Positions 22,101-35,425 of a stretch of DNA of 64,000 bases are shown here, piece by piece (position 1 is the stretch's first letter; each line of letters starts with the position of its first letter). The notes below the pieces were generated by a model, which worked only from the letters and a program-made list of their open reading frames with translations, did no database searches and was not told the DNA's origin. The translations under genes were made by a program, and so were the position numbers. The stretch is taken from assembly GCA_037954325.1 (NCBI GenBank), contig JBBMNZ010000048.1, forward strand, positions 692,501 through 756,500, in the 5' to 3' direction. This stretch comes from Fistularia commersonii. Its lineage: Eukaryota; Chordata; Actinopteri; Syngnathiformes; Fistulariidae.

Positions 22101-25100
22101 GGGAGTACCAAGTCCTGGAGCCTGATTCGCTTATGTCCAGCAGTTAGGGGGAGTACCAGGGCCGGAGCGGAGGAGCGGAGGAGCGGATGAGCAGAAGAAC
22201 GTTTAAGCGGTGGAGCGGAGGGGCGGACGAGCGGAGGAGAGCGGAATCCGGCCGACATCTCGCCTGAGTCCCGCGGAAAGGGAGTACCAGGGCCTGGAGC
22301 CTGATTCGCTTATGGCAAGCAGTTCAGGAGAACCGGGCCCAGAGCGGAGGAGCGGAGGAGCGGAGGAGCGGAGGAGCGGAGGATCGGAGGAGCGGAGGAG
22401 AGCGGAAGCCCGGCCAACAATTCGCCTAAGTCCCGCGGAGAGGGAGTACCAGGGCCAGGAGCCTGATTCGCTATGTCCAGCAGTTCAGGAGTACCAGGGC
22501 CGGAGCGGAGAAACGGAGGAGCGGAGGAGCGGAGGAGCGGAGGAGCGGATAAGCGGATGAGCTGAGGAGAGCGGAAGCCCGGCCGGCAATTTGCCTGAGT
22601 CCCGCGGAGAGGGAGTACCAGGTCCTGGAACCTGATTCGCTTATGTCCAGCAGTTCAGGAGTACCAGGGCCAGGAGCGGAGGAGCGGAGGAGCAGATGAG
22701 CAGAAGAACGTTTAAGCGGTGGAGCGGAGGAGCGGATGAGCGGAGGAGAGCGGAATCCGGCCGACATCTCGCCTGAGTCCCGCGGAGAGGGAGTACCAGG
22801 GCCTGGAGCCTGATTCGCTTATGGCAAGCAGTTCAGGAGAACCGGGCCCAGGTGCGGAGGAGCGGAGGAGCGGAGGAGAGCGGAAGCCCGGCCAACAATT
22901 CGCCTAAGTCCCACGGAGAGGGAGTACCAGGGCCAGGAGCCTGATTCGCTATGTCCAGCAGTTCAGGAGTACCAGGGCCGGAGCGGAGGAACGGAGGAGC
23001 GCAGGAGCGGAGGAGCGGAGGAGCGGAGGAGCGGAGGAGCGGATGAGCTGAGGTGAGCGGAAGCCCGGTCGGCAATTCGCCTGAGTCCCGCGGAGAGGGA
23101 GTACCAAGTCCTGGAGCCTGATTCGCTTATGTCCAGCAGTTCAGTAGTACCAGGGCCAGGAGCGGAGGAGCGGAGGAGCGGATGAGCAAAATAACGTTTA
23201 AGCGGTGGAGCGGAGGAGCGGATGAGCGGAGGAGAGCGGAATCCGGCCGACAATTCGCCTGAGTCCAGCGGAGAGGGAGTACCAGGGCCAGAAGCGTGAT
23301 TTATTGATGTTCAGCAATTCAGGAGTACCAGGCCCAGGTGCGGAGGAGCGGAGGGGCGGATGAGTGGAGGAGCGGAGGTGGGGAGGAAAGCGGAAGACCG
23401 GCCCACATTTCGCCTGAGTCCCGCGGATTGGGAGTACCAGTGCCTGGAGCCTGATTCGCTTATGGCAAGGAGTTCAGGAGTGCCAGGGCCCAGAGCGGCG
23501 GAGCGGAGGAGCGGAGGAGCGGAGGGGCGGATGAGCGGAGGAGTGGAGGTGCGGAGGAGAGCGGAAGCCCGGCCCACATTTCGCCTGAGTCCCGCGGATT
23601 GGGAGTACCAGGGCCTGGAGCCTGATTCGCTTATGGCAAGCAGTTCAGGAGTACCAGGGCCTAGAGCGGAGGAGCGGAGGAGCGGAGGAGCGGAGGAGCG
23701 GAGAAGCGGAGGAGAGCGGAAGCCCGGCCGACAATTCGCCTTAGTCCCGCGGAGAGGGAGTACCAGGGCCTGGAGCCTGATTCGCTTATGTCCAGCAATT
23801 CAGGAGTACCAGGGCCGGAGCGGTGGAGCGGAGGAGCGGAGGAGCGGAGGAGCGGAGGAGCGGATGAGCGGATGAGCGGATGAGCTGAGGAGAGCGGAAG
23901 CCCGGCCGGCAATTCGCCTGAGTCCCACGGAGAAGGAGTACCAGGGCCTAGAACCTGAGTCGCTTATGTCCAGCAGTTCAGGAGTACCAGGGCCAGGAGC
24001 GGAGGAGCGGAGGAGCGCAGGAGCGGATGAGCGGATGAGCGGATGAGCGGATGAGCGGATGAGCGGAGGAGCGGAGGAGCGGAGGAGCGGAGGAGAGCGG
24101 AAGGCCGGCCCACATTTCCCCTATGTCCCGCGGATTGGGAGTACCAGGGCTTGGAGCCTGATACACTTATGTCAAGCGGTCCGGAGTACCAGGGCCCGGA
24201 GCGGGGGAGCGGAAGAGCGGAGGAGCGGAGGAGAGCGGTAGCCCGGCCAAAAATTCGCCTAAGTCCCGCGGAAAGGGAGTACCAGGGCCTGGAGCCTGTT
24301 TCGCTTATGTCCAGCAGTTCAGGAGTACCAGGGCCGGAGCGGAGGAGCGGAGGAGTGGAGGACCGGAGGAGCGGAAGAGAGCGGAAGCCCGGCCCACATT
24401 TCGCCTGAGTCCCGCGGATTGGGAGTACCAGGGCCTGGAGCCTGATTCGCTAATGGCAAGCAGTTCATGAGTACCAGGGCCTAGAGCGGAGGAGCGGAGG
24501 AGCGGAGGAGCGGATGAGTGGAGAAGCGGAGGAGAGCGGAAGCCCGGCCGACAATTCGCCTTAGTCCCGCGGAGAGGGAGTACCAGGGCCTGGAGCCTGA
24601 TTCGCTTATGTCCAGCAGTTCAGGAGTACCAGGGCCGGAGCGGTGGAGCGGAGGAGCGGAGGAGCGGAGGAGCGGAGGACCGGAGGACCGGAGGACCGGA
24701 GGAGAGCGGAATCCGGCCGACAATTCGCCTGAGTCCCGCGGAAAGGGAGTACCAGGACCAGAAGCGTGATTTAATGATATCCAGCAGTTCAGGAGTACCA
24801 GGGCTGGACCGGAGGAGCGGAGGAGCGGAGGAGAGCGGAGGCCCGGCCGGCAATTCGCCTGAGTCCCGCTTAGAGGGAGTACCAGGGCCTGAAGCGTGAT
24901 TTAATGATGTTCAACAATTCAGGAGTACCAGGGCCAGGTGCGGAGGAGCGGACGAGCGGAGGGTTGGACGAGTGGAGGAGCGGAGGAGCGGAGGAGAGCG
25001 GAAGCCCAGCCCACTTTTTGCCTTAGTCCCGCGGATTGGGAGTACCAGGGCCTGGAGCCTGATATGCCTATGGCAAGCAGTTCAGGAGTACCAGGGCCCA

Positions 25101-28100
25101 GAGAGGAGGAGCGGAGGAGCGGAGGAGCGGAGGAGCGGAGGAGCGGAGGAGCGGAGGTGAGCGGAAGCCCAGCCGAATATTCGCCTAAGTCCCGCGGAAA
25201 GGGAGTACCAGGGCCTGGAGCCTGTTTCGCTTATGTCCAGCAGTTCAGGAGTACCAGGGCCGGAGCGGAGGAGCGGAGGAGTGGAGGAGCGGAGGGGCGG
25301 AGGAGAGCGGAAGCCCGGCCCACATTTCGCCTGAGTCCCGCGGATTGGGAGTACCAGGGCCTGGAGCCTGATCCGCTTATGGCAAGCAGTTCAGGAGTAC
25401 CAGGGCCTAGAGCGGAGGAGCGGAGGAGCGGAGGACCGGAGGAGCGGAGAAGCGGAGGAGAGCGGAAGCCCGGCCGACAATTCGCCTTAGTCCCGCGAAT
25501 TGGGAGTACCAGGGCCTGGAGCCTGATTCGCTTATGTCCAGCAGTTCAGGAGTACCAGGGCCGGAGCGGTGGAGCGGAGGAGCGGAGGACCGGAGGAGCG
25601 GAGGACCGGAGGACCGGAGGACCGGAGGAGAGCGGAATCCGGCCGACAATTCGCCTGAGTCCCGCGGAAAGGGAGTACCAGGACCAGAAGCGTGATTTAA
25701 TGATATCCAGCAGTTCAGGAGTACCAGGGCTGGAGCGGAGGAGCGGAGGAGCGGAGGAGAGCGGAGGCCCGGCCGGCAATTCGCCTGAGTCCCGCTTAGA
25801 GGGAGTACCAGGGCCTGAAGCGTGATTTAATGATGTTCAACAATTCAGGAGTACCAGGGCCAGGTGCGGAGGAGCGGACGAGCGGAGGGTTGGATGAGTG
25901 GAGGAGCGGAGGAGCGGAGGAGAGCGGAAGCCCGGCCCACTTTTTGCCTTAGTCCCGCGGAAAGGGAGTACCAGGGCCTGGAGCCTGTTTCGCTTATGTC
26001 CAGCAGTTCAGGAGTACCAGGGCCGGAGCGGAGGAGCGGAGGAGTGGATGAGAGGAGAAGCGGAGGAGCGGAGGAGTGGAGGAGCGGAGAAGCGGAGGAG
26101 CGGAGGAGCGGAGGAGCGGAGGTGGGGAGGAGCCGAGGAGCGGAGGAGAGCGGAATCCTGCCGACAATTCGCCTGAGTCCCGCGGAAAGGGAGTACCAGG
26201 GCCTGAATCGTGATTTAATGATGTTCAGCAATTCAGGAGTACCAGGGCCAGGTGCGGAGGAGCGGAGGAGCGGAGGGGCGGATGAGTGGATGAGCGGAGG
26301 AGTGGAGGAGAGCGGAAGCCCGTCCGGCAATTCGCCTGAGTCCCGCGGAGAGGGAGTACCAGGGCCTGGAGCCTGATTCACTTATGTCCAGCAGTTCAGG
26401 AGTACCAGGGCCTGGAGCGGAGGATCGAAGGAGCGGAGGAGCGGATGAGCGGATGAGCGGAGGAGCGGATGAGCGGAGGAGCGGAGGAGCGGAGGAGCGG
26501 AGGAGAGCGGAAGCCCGGCCCACATTTCCCCTATGTCGCGCGGATTGTGAGTACCAGGGCTGGGAGCCTGATTCACTTATGTCAAGCGGTCCGGAGTACC
26601 AGGGCCCGGAGCGGAGGAGCGGATGACCGGAGGAGCGGAAGAGCGGAGGAGAGCGGAAGCCCGGCCAAAAATTCGCCTAAGTCCCGCGGAGAGGGAGTAC
26701 CAGGGCCTGGAACCTAATTCGCTTATGTCCAGCAGTTCAGGAGTACCAGGGCCAGAACGGAGGAGCGGAGGAGCGGAGGAGCGAAGGAGCGGAGGAGAGC
26801 GGAAGCCCGGCCGGCAATTCGCCTGAGTCCCGCGGAGAGGGAGTACCAGGACCTGGAGCCTGATTCGCTTATGTCTAGCAGTTCAGGAGTACCAGGGCCT
26901 GAAGCGGAGGAGCGGCGGAGCGGATGAGAGGAGAAGCGGAGGAGAGCGGAAGCCCGGCCGACAATTCGCCTAAGTCCCGCGGATTGGGAGTACCAGGGCC
27001 CGGAATGGGGGAGCGGAGGAGCAGATGAGCAGAAGAGCGGAAGAGCGGAGGAGCGGAAGAGCGGAGGAGCGGAGGAGCGGATGAGCGGCGGAGCGGAGGT
27101 GAGCAGAAGCCCGGCCGAAAATTCGCCTAAGTCCCGCGGAGAGGGAGTACCAAGGCCTGGTACCTGATTCGATTATGTCTAGCAGTTCAGGAGTACCAGG
27201 GCCCGGAGCGGAGGAGCAGATGAGCAGAAGAACGTTTAAGTGGTGGAGCGGAGGAGCGGAGGAGAGCGGAATCCGGCCGACAATTTGCCTGAGTCCCGCG
27301 GAAAGGGAGTACCAGGGCCTGGAGCCTGAATAGCTTATGTCCTGCGGTTCCGGAGTACCAGGGCCCACAGCGGAGGAGCGGACGAGCGGATGAGCGGATG
27401 AGCTTAGGAGAGCGGAAGCCCGGTCGAATATTCGCCTGACTCCAGCGGAGAGGGTGTACCAGGGCCATAAACGTGATTTAATGATGTTCAGCAATGCAGG
27501 TGTACCAGGGCCAGGTGCGGAGGAGCGAAGGAGCGGAGGGGCGGATGAGTGGAGGACCGGATGAGCGGAGGAGCGGAGGTGAGCGGAAGCCCGGCCGACA
27601 ATTCGCCTAAGTCCCGCGGAGAAGGAGTACCAGGGCCTTGAGCCTGATTCGCTTATGTCCAGCAGTTCAGGAGTACCAGGGCCGGAACGGAGGAGCGGGG
27701 GAGCGGAGGACCGGAGGAGCGGAGGACCGGAGGACCGGAGGACCGGAGGACCGGAGGAGAGCGGAATCCGGCCGACAATTCGCCTGAGTCCCGCGGAAAG
27801 GGAGTACCAGGACCAGAAGCGTGATTTAATGATATCCAGCAGTTCAGGAGTACCAGGGCTGGAGCGGAGGAGCGGAGGAGCGGAGGAGAGCGGAGGCCCG
27901 GCCGGCAATTCGCCTGAGTCCCGCTTAGAGGGAGTACCAGGGCCTGAAGCGTGATTTAATGATGTTCAACAATTCAGGAGTACCAGGGCCAGGTGCGGAG
28001 GAGCGGACGAGCGGAGGGTTGGATGAGTGGAGGAGCGGAGGAGCGGAGGAGAGCGGAAGCCCGGCCCACTTTTTGCCTTAGTCCCGCGGATTGGGAGTAC

Positions 28101-30255
28101 CAGGGCCTGGAGCCTGATATGCCTATGGCAAGCAGTTCAGGAGTACCAGGGCCCAGAGAGGAGGAGCGGAGGAGCGGAGGAGCGGAGGAGCGGAGGAGCG
28201 GAGGAGCGGAGGTGAGCGGAAGCCCGGCCGAATATTCGCCTAAGTCCCGCGGAAAGGGAGTACCAGGGCCTGGAGCCTGTTTCGCTTATGTCCAGCAGTT
28301 CAGGAGTACCAGGGCCGGAGCGGAGGAGCGGAGGAGTGGAGGAGCGGAGGAGCGGAGGAGAGCGGAAGCCCGGCCCACATTTCGCCTGAGTCCCGCGGAT
28401 TGGGAGTACCAGGGCCTGGAGCCTGATCCGCTTATGGCAAGCAGTTCAGGAGTACCAGGGCCTAGAGCGGAGGAGCGGAGGAGCGGAGGAGCGGAGAAGC
28501 GGAGGAGAGCGGAGGCCCGGCCGACAATTCGCCTTAGTCCCGCGGAGAGGGAGTACCAGGGCCTGGAGCCTGATTCGCTTATGTCCAGCAGTTCAGGAGT
28601 ATCAGGGCCGGAGCGGTGGAGCGGAGGAGCGGAGGAGCGGAGGACCGGAGGACCGGAGGACCGGAGGACCGGAGGAGAGCGGAATCCGGCCGACAATTCG
28701 CCTGAGTCCCGCTTAGAGGGAGTACCAGGGCCTGAAGCGTGATTTAATGATGTTCAACAATTCAGGAGTACCAGGGCCAAGTGCGGAGGAGCGGACGAGC
28801 GGAGGGTTGGATGAGTGGAGGAGCGGAGGAGCGGAGGAGAGCGGAAGCCTGGCCCACTTTTTGCCTTAGTCCCGCGGAAAGGGAGTACCAGGGCCTGGAG
28901 CCTGTTTCGCTTATGTCCAGCAGTTCAGGAGTACCAGGGCCGGAGCGGAGGAGCGGAGGAGTGGAGGAGCGGAGGAGCGGAGGAGAGCGGAAGCCCGGCC
29001 GACAATTCGCCTAAGTCCCGTGGATTGGGAGTACCAGGGCCTGGAGCGGGGGAGCGGAGGAGCAGATGAGCAGAGGAGCGGAGGAGCGGAGGTGCGGAGG
29101 AGGGGAGAAGCGGAAGAGAGCGGAAGCCCGGCCGACAATACACCTGAGTCCCGCGGAGAGGGAGTACCAGGGCCTGGAGCCTGATTCACCCAGGTCCAGC
29201 AGTTCAGGAGTACCAGGGCCAGTAGCGGATGAGCGGCGGAGCGGATGAGCGGAAGAACGGAGAAGCGGAGGAGCGGAGGAGCCGAGGAGCGGAGGAGCGG
29301 AGGAGCAGAGGCGCGGAGGAGCGGAGGAGAGTGGAAGCATGGACCACAATATGCCTAAATCCCGGAGAAAGGGAGTACCAGGGCCTGTAGCGTGATTAAA
29401 TGATGGTCAGCAGTTCAGGAGTACCAGGGCCATTGCGGAGGAGCGGAGGAGCAAAGGAGCGGAGGGGCGGATGAGTGGAGGAGCGGAGGAGAGGGAAAGC
29501 ACGGTCCACATTTCGCCAGAGTCCCGCGGATTGGGAGTACCAGGGCCTTGAGCAGGTTCACTTATATCCAACGGTCAGGAGTACCAGGAACTTGAGCGGA
29601 GGAGCGGAGGAGCGGATGAGAAGAGAAGCGGAGGAGAGCGGAAGCCCGGCCGACAATTCACCTGAGTCCCGCGGAGAGGGAGTACCAGGGCCTGGGGCCT
29701 GATTCGCCCAGGTCCAGCAGTTCAGGAGTACCAGGGCCAGCAGCGGATGAGCGGCGGAGCGGATGAGCGGAAGAACGGAGAAGCGGAGGAGCGGAGGAGC
29801 GGAGGAGCGGAGGAGCGGAGGAGCGGAGGAGCGGAAGAGCAGAGGAGCGGAGGAGCGGAGGAGAGCGGAAGCCCGTCCGACAATTCGCCTGAGTCCCGCG
29901 GAAGGGGAGTACCAGGGTTTGGAGCCTGAATCGCTTATGTCCAGCAGTTCAGGAGTACCAGGGCCAGGAGCGGAGGAGCGGAGGAGCGGAGGAGCGGAGG
30001 AGCGGAGGAGCGGAGAAGCGGAGGAGCGGAGGAGAGGAGGAGCGGAAGAGCGGAGGAGCGGAGGAGTGGAGGAGAGGGGAAGCACGGTCCATATTTCGAC
30101 AGAGTCCCGCGGATAGGGAGTAACAGGGCTTGGAGCCTGATTCGCTTATGTCCAGCAGTTCTGGAGTACTAAGGCCCGGAGCGGATCAGCGGCGGAGCGG
30201 ATGAGTGGAAGAACGGAGAAGCGGTGGAGCGGTGGAGCGGAGGAGCGGAGGAGCA
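19108..30255. repeat. GGAGCGGA minisatellite in nested higher-order units
   Basis: The core is an 8-bp repeat GGAGCGGA in blocks of about 3-12 copies. Blocks alternate with near-constant words such as GAAGCCCGGCCGACAATTCG, CCTGAGTCCCGCGG, GGGAGTACCAGGGCCTGGAG, CCTGATTCGCTTATGTCCAG and CAGTTCAGGAGTACCAGGGC, giving a unit of about 155-185 bp. Larger duplications lie on top: offsets near 505 bp (20321 vs 20826), near 980-993 bp (21221 vs 22201), 926 bp (24721 vs 25647) and about 3.05 kb (25061 vs 28116). A variant core GGACCGGA occurs near 24670, 25590, 27710 and 28640. One CpG per 8 bp in the core makes this extremely CpG dense. Open frames on both strands are artefacts of the 8-bp core. Confidence 0.92.
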
Positions 30256-31049
30256 GACTTATGTTTCTCTTCTCAAAGGCGGGGAAGCTTTGGGGCAGCA
30301 GGACCCCTTAGACTGGCCAATATGAGCCTTCTATGGACATAGCTCTCCCGGACGTATGACCGGGGCTCCCGGACCTCTTGGTACATACTTGTGAATGATT
30401 GGATGAGCTAATGTTTGTTTGGTTGTGGATGCTTTTCGGCTAACGCTATTAGCACAGCTATGAAGACTTAAGGTGTGTGTGTGTCTGTGTGTGTGTGTGA
30501 GTGTCTTTGTGTGTTTGTGTGAGTGAGGTTGTTTTGGTGGGGGGGGGGGGTCGCGGACAGGGAGTACCAGTGCCAAGAGCGGATGAGCTGAGGAGCGGAG
30601 GAGGGCAGAAGCCCGGCCCGTGATTCGCTTATGTCAAGCGGTTCGGGAATTCCAGGGCCCAAAGCGGAGGAGCGGTGGAGCTGAGCTGTGTGTGTGTCTT
30701 TGTGTGTTTGTGTGTCAGTGTGTTCTTGTGTGTGTATGTGTGAGAGTTTATTTAGGTGGAGGGGGGGAGTACCAGGGCCCATAGCGGAAGAGCGGTGGAG
30801 CTGAGAAGCGGAGGAGCGGAGTAGCGGAAGTATTGTTTCTCCACTCAGAGGCGGGGAAGCTTGGGGGCAGCAGAACCCCTTAGATGGGCTAATATGAGCA
30901 TTCTCCGGACATAGATCCCCCGGACGTATGATTGGAGCTCCCGGACCATTGGGCACACACATGTGAATGAGTGGAAGAGCTAATGTTTGTTTAGTTGTGG
31001 ATGCGTTTCGGCTAATGCTATTAGCACGGCTATGATGAGTTAAGGTGTG

Positions 31050-31083
<34 letters not shown>

Positions 31084-33060
31084 AGTGTGTCTGTGTGTGT
31101 GTGTGAGAGTTTGTTTAGGTGGGGGGGGGTCGCGGACAGGGAGTACCAGGGCCTCGAGCGGATGAGCTGAGGAGCAGAGGAGGGCATAAGCCCAGCCCGT
31201 GATTCCCTTATATCCAGCGGTTCGGGAGTTCCAGGGCCCAAAGCGGAAAAGCGGAGGAGCGGAGAAGCGGAGGAGTGGAGGAGAGCAGAAGCACCTCTCG
31301 CAATTCTCCTGAGTTTGCAGGATCGGGAGTACCAGGGCCAATAGCGGAGGAGCGGAGGTGTTGAGAAGCGGAGGAGCGGAGGAGCGATATTATATTTCTC
31401 TTCTCAAAGGCGGGGAAGCTTGGGGGCAGCAGGACCCCTTAGACCGGCAAATGTGAGCCTTCTCCGGAATTAGATGCCCCGGACGTATGACCGGAGATCC
31501 AGGACCTCTGGGCACATACATTTGAATGAGTGGACGAGCTAATGTTTGTTTGGTTGTGGATGCGTTTCGGCTAATGCTATTAGCACAGCTATGATGACTT
31601 AAGGTGTGTGTGTGTGTGGGTGTTTGTGTGTTTGTGTGTTTTTGTGTTCTTGTGTGTGTGTGTGTGTGTGTTTGTGTGTGTTTGTGGATCGGGAGTACCA
31701 GGGCCTATAGCGGAGGAGCGGTGGAGCGGAGAAGCGGACCATTGGGCACACACATGTGAATGAGTGGATGAGCTAATGTTTGTTTGGTTGTGGATGCATT
31801 TCGGCTAATGCTATTAGCACAGCTATCATGACTTAATGTGTGTATGTGTGTCAGTGTGTGTGTGTGTGTGAGTGTCTTTGTGTATGTGCGTGATAGTTTG
31901 TTTTGGTAGGGGGGGGGGGGGGGTCACGGACAAGGAGTACCAGGGCACACACATGTGAATGAGTGGAGGAGCTAATGTTTGTTTGGTTGTGGATGCGTTT
32001 CGGCTAAAGCTATTAGCACAGCTATGAAGACTTAAGGTGTGTGTATGAGTGTATATGTGTGTCTGTGTGTGTGTGAGTGTCTTTGTGTGTGTGAGAGGCT
32101 CTTTTGGTGGGGGGGGGTCGCGGACAGGGAGTACCATAGGGCACACACATGTGAATGAGTGGATGAGCTAATGTTTGTTTGGTTGTGGATGCGTTTCGGC
32201 TAATGCTATTAGCACAGCTATGATGAGTTAAGGTGTGTGTGTATGTGTGTGTGTGTGTGTGTTTGTGTGTTTTTGTGTGTGTGTGAGTGATTTTGTGTGA
32301 GAGTTTGTTTAGGTGGGGGGGGGGAGTACCAGGGCCCATAGCGGAGGAGCGGTGGAGCTGAGAAGCGGAGGAGCGGAGGAGCGGAGGAGCGGAGGTAATG
32401 TTTCTTCTCTCAGAGGCGGGGAAGCTTGGGGGCAGAACCCCTTAGACGGGCTAATGTGAGCATTCTCCGGACATAGATCCCCCGGTCGTATGATTGGAGC
32501 TGCCGGACCATTGGGCACACACATGTGAATGAGTGGATGAGCTAATGTTTGTTTGGTTGTGGATGCGTTTCGGCTAATGCTATTAGCACAGCTAAGATGA
32601 GTTAAGGTGTGTGTGTGTGTGTGTCTGTGTGTGTGTTCGTGTGTGTGTGTGTGTGTGAGTTTGTTTAGGTGGGGGGGGGGGTCGCGGACAGGGAGTACCA
32701 GGGCCTCGAGCAGATGAGCTGAGGAGCGGAGGAGGGCAGATGCCCGGCCTTGATTCGCTTATGTCCAGCGGTTCGGGAATTCCAGGGCCCAAAGCGGAGG
32801 AGCAGTGGTGCTGAGAAGCGGAGGAGCGGAGGAGCGGAGTAGCAGACGTATAGTTTCTCCTCTCAGAGGCGGGGAAGCTTGGGGGCATCAGAACCCCTTA
32901 GACGGGCTAATGTGAGCATTCTCCGGACATAGATCCCCCGAACGTATGATTGGAGCTCCCGGACCATTGGGCACACACATGTGAATGAGTGGATGAGCTA
33001 ATGTTTGTTTGGTTGTGGATGCGTTTCGGCTAATGCTATTAGCACAGCTATGATGAGTTA

Positions 33061-33093
<33 letters not shown>

Positions 33094-35029
33094 TGTTTGT
33101 TTGTTTTTGTGTCTGTGTGAGGGTGGTCATGTGTGTGTGTGTGAGAGTTTGTTTAGGTGGAGGGGGGGTACCAAGGCCCATCGCGGAAGAGCGGTGGAGC
33201 GGAGAAGCGGAGGAATGGAGGAGCGGAGGTCATTTTTCTCTTCTCAAAGGTAGAGGATGGGAAGTTTGGGGGCAGTAGGACGCTTTAGACCAGCCACTGT
33301 GAGCCTTCTCCAGATATAGATCCCCCGGACGTATGATTGGAGCTCCCGGACCATTGGGCACACACATGTGAATGAATGGATGAGCTAATGTTTGTTTGGT
33401 AGTGGATGCGTTTCGGCTAATGCTATTAGCACAGCTATGATGAGTTAAGGTGTGTTTGTGTATGTGTGTGTGTGTGTGCGTGTGTGTGTTTGTGTGTTTT
33501 TGTGTGTGAGTGAGTGTGTTTAGGTGGGGGGGGGGGTACCAGGGCCCATAGCCGAGGAGCGGTGGAGCTGAGAAGCGGAGGAGCGGAGTAGCGGAGGTAT
33601 TGTTTCTCCTCTCAGAGGCGGGGAATCTTGGGAGCTATTAGCACAGGTATGATGACTTAAGGTGTGTGTGTGTGTGTGTGTGTTTGTGTGTTTGTGTGTT
33701 GTGTGTTCTTGTGTGTGTGTGTGTGTGTGTGTTTGTGTGTGCGTTTGTGTATATGTGTGTGACAATTTGTTTAGGTGGGGGGGGGCGCGGACAGGGGGTA
33801 GCTGGGCCTGGAGCGGATGAGCTGTGGAGCGGATGGAGGGCAAAGGCACGTCCCATAATTCTCCTGAGTCCGGCGGATCGGGAGTACCAGGGCCCATAGC
33901 GGAGGAGCGGAGGAGCGGTGGAGCGGAGAAGCGAACCATTGGGCACACACATGTGAATGAGTGGATGAGCTAATGTTTGTTTGGTTGTGGAGGCATTTCG
34001 GCTAATGCTATTAGCACAACTATGATGACTTAATGTGTGTATGTGTGTCAGTGTGTGTGTGTGTGTGTGAGTGTCTTTGTGTATGTGTGTGATAGTTTGT
34101 TTTGGTGGGGGGGGGGGGGGTCGCGGACACGGAGTACCAGGGCACACACATGTGAATGAGTGGATGAGCTAATGTTTGTTTGGTTGTGGATGCGTTTCGG
34201 CTAAAGCTATTAGCACAGCTATGATGAGTTAAGGTGTGTGTGTGTATGTGTGTGTGTGTGTGTTTGTGTGTTTTTGTGTGTGTGTGAGTGATTTTGTGTG
34301 AGAGTTTGTTTAGGTGGGGGGGGGAGGGGGAGTACCAGGGCCCATAGCGGAGGAGCGGTGGAGCTGAGAAGCGGAGGAGCAGAGGAGCGAAGGTAATGTT
34401 TCTTCTCTCAGAGGCGGGGAAGCTTGGGGGCAGAAGAACCCCTTAGACGGGCTAATGCTCACATTCTCCGGACATAGATCCCCCGGACGTATGATTGGAG
34501 CTCCCGGACCATTGGGCACACACATGTGAATGAGTGGATGAGCTAATGTTTGTTTGGTCGTGGATGCGTTTCGGCTAATGCTATTAGCACAGCTATGATG
34601 AGTTAAGGTGTGTTTGTGTGTGTGTTTGTGTGTGTGTATGTGTGTGTGTGTGCGTGTGTGTGTTTGTGTGTTTTTGTGTGTGTGTGAGTGTGTTTAGGTG
34701 GGGGGGTTACCAGGGCCCATAGCGGAGGAGCGGTGGAGCTGAGAAGCGGAGTAGCGGAGGTATTGTTTCTCCTCTCAGAGGCGGGGAAGCTTGGGAGCTA
34801 TTAGCACAGGTATGATGACTTAAGGTGTGTGTGTGTGTGTGTGTGTTTGTGTGTTTGTGTGTTCTTGTGTGTTTGTGTGTTCTTGTGTGTGTGTGTGTGT
34901 GTGTTTGTGTGTGCGATTGTGTATATGTGTGTGACAGTTTGTTTAGGTGGGGGGGGGGCGCGGACAGGGGGTAGCTGGGCCTGGAGCGGATGAGCTGTGG
35001 AGCGGATGGAGGGCAGAAGCACGTCCCAT
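30256..35029. repeat. GT/G-rich composite satellite array C
   Basis: Same units as array A, again with full (about 380 bp) and short (about 200 bp) forms, C-rich words such as GATAGATCCCCCGGACG and G runs of 7-16. The transition from the 8-bp minisatellite is gradual near 30180-30260, where GAGCGG blocks pass into the TCTTCTCAAAGGCGGGGAAG word of the GT satellite. This supports a common origin. No gene seen. Confidence 0.88.
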
Positions 35030-35425
35030 TCAGCCGCCGGCAACCATAAAAACCTATCTTTAACTTAAAAACAAACAAAAATGTGCAATATCTCATTTCT
35101 GTGCAATATTCAGAAACTGTGCAATATTTCATCTCATAACAGCTACATTGTGCAATATTTCATCTCATCTCATAACAGCTACACTATAATGTTCCCTTCT
35201 ATCATACTATTGCGCACTCCTTACCCCACTTGTTACTAAGACACTTATAGTTTTATCAGTGCTTACTAAGACACTCTATAGTTTCACTGAAACACTTTAT
35301 AGTTTATAGTTTATTTTTATTTATAATTCTGCCTTTCTTTTATTATTTATTACTGTTATATTTTCTTTAACTCTGGCACTGCAATTTCCTTCGGGATTAA
35401 TAAAGTTGTTCTGATTCTTATTCTT
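35030..35425 (+). mobile_element. LINE 3'-end-like insertion in the satellite
   Basis: A 396-bp A/T-rich segment splits the satellite word CCCAT|AATTCTCCTGAG exactly. It contains four copies of TGTGCAATAT-type words and two copies of a TACTAAGACACT word, and ends with CTTCGGGATTAATAAAGTTG and a TTCTGATTCTTATTC tail. An ending of this style (TTCGGGAT-AATAAAGT plus a short repeat) is common in fish L2/CR1- or Rex-type LINEs. The clade cannot be fixed without a library search. No coding part. Confidence 0.55.

Noticed and set aside
19284..30116. Arg/Gly/Glu-rich and Ser/Pro/Leu-rich open frames of up to 312 codons on both strands
   Set aside because: An 8-bp unit without stops stays open in several frames. 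The frames overlap on both strands and repeat the same words; no domain or start context is visible.
19108..30255. CRISPR array
   Set aside because: Regular spacing is due to nested tandem repeats. The sequences between blocks are themselves repeated, there are no unique spacers and no cas genes, and the context is eukaryotic.
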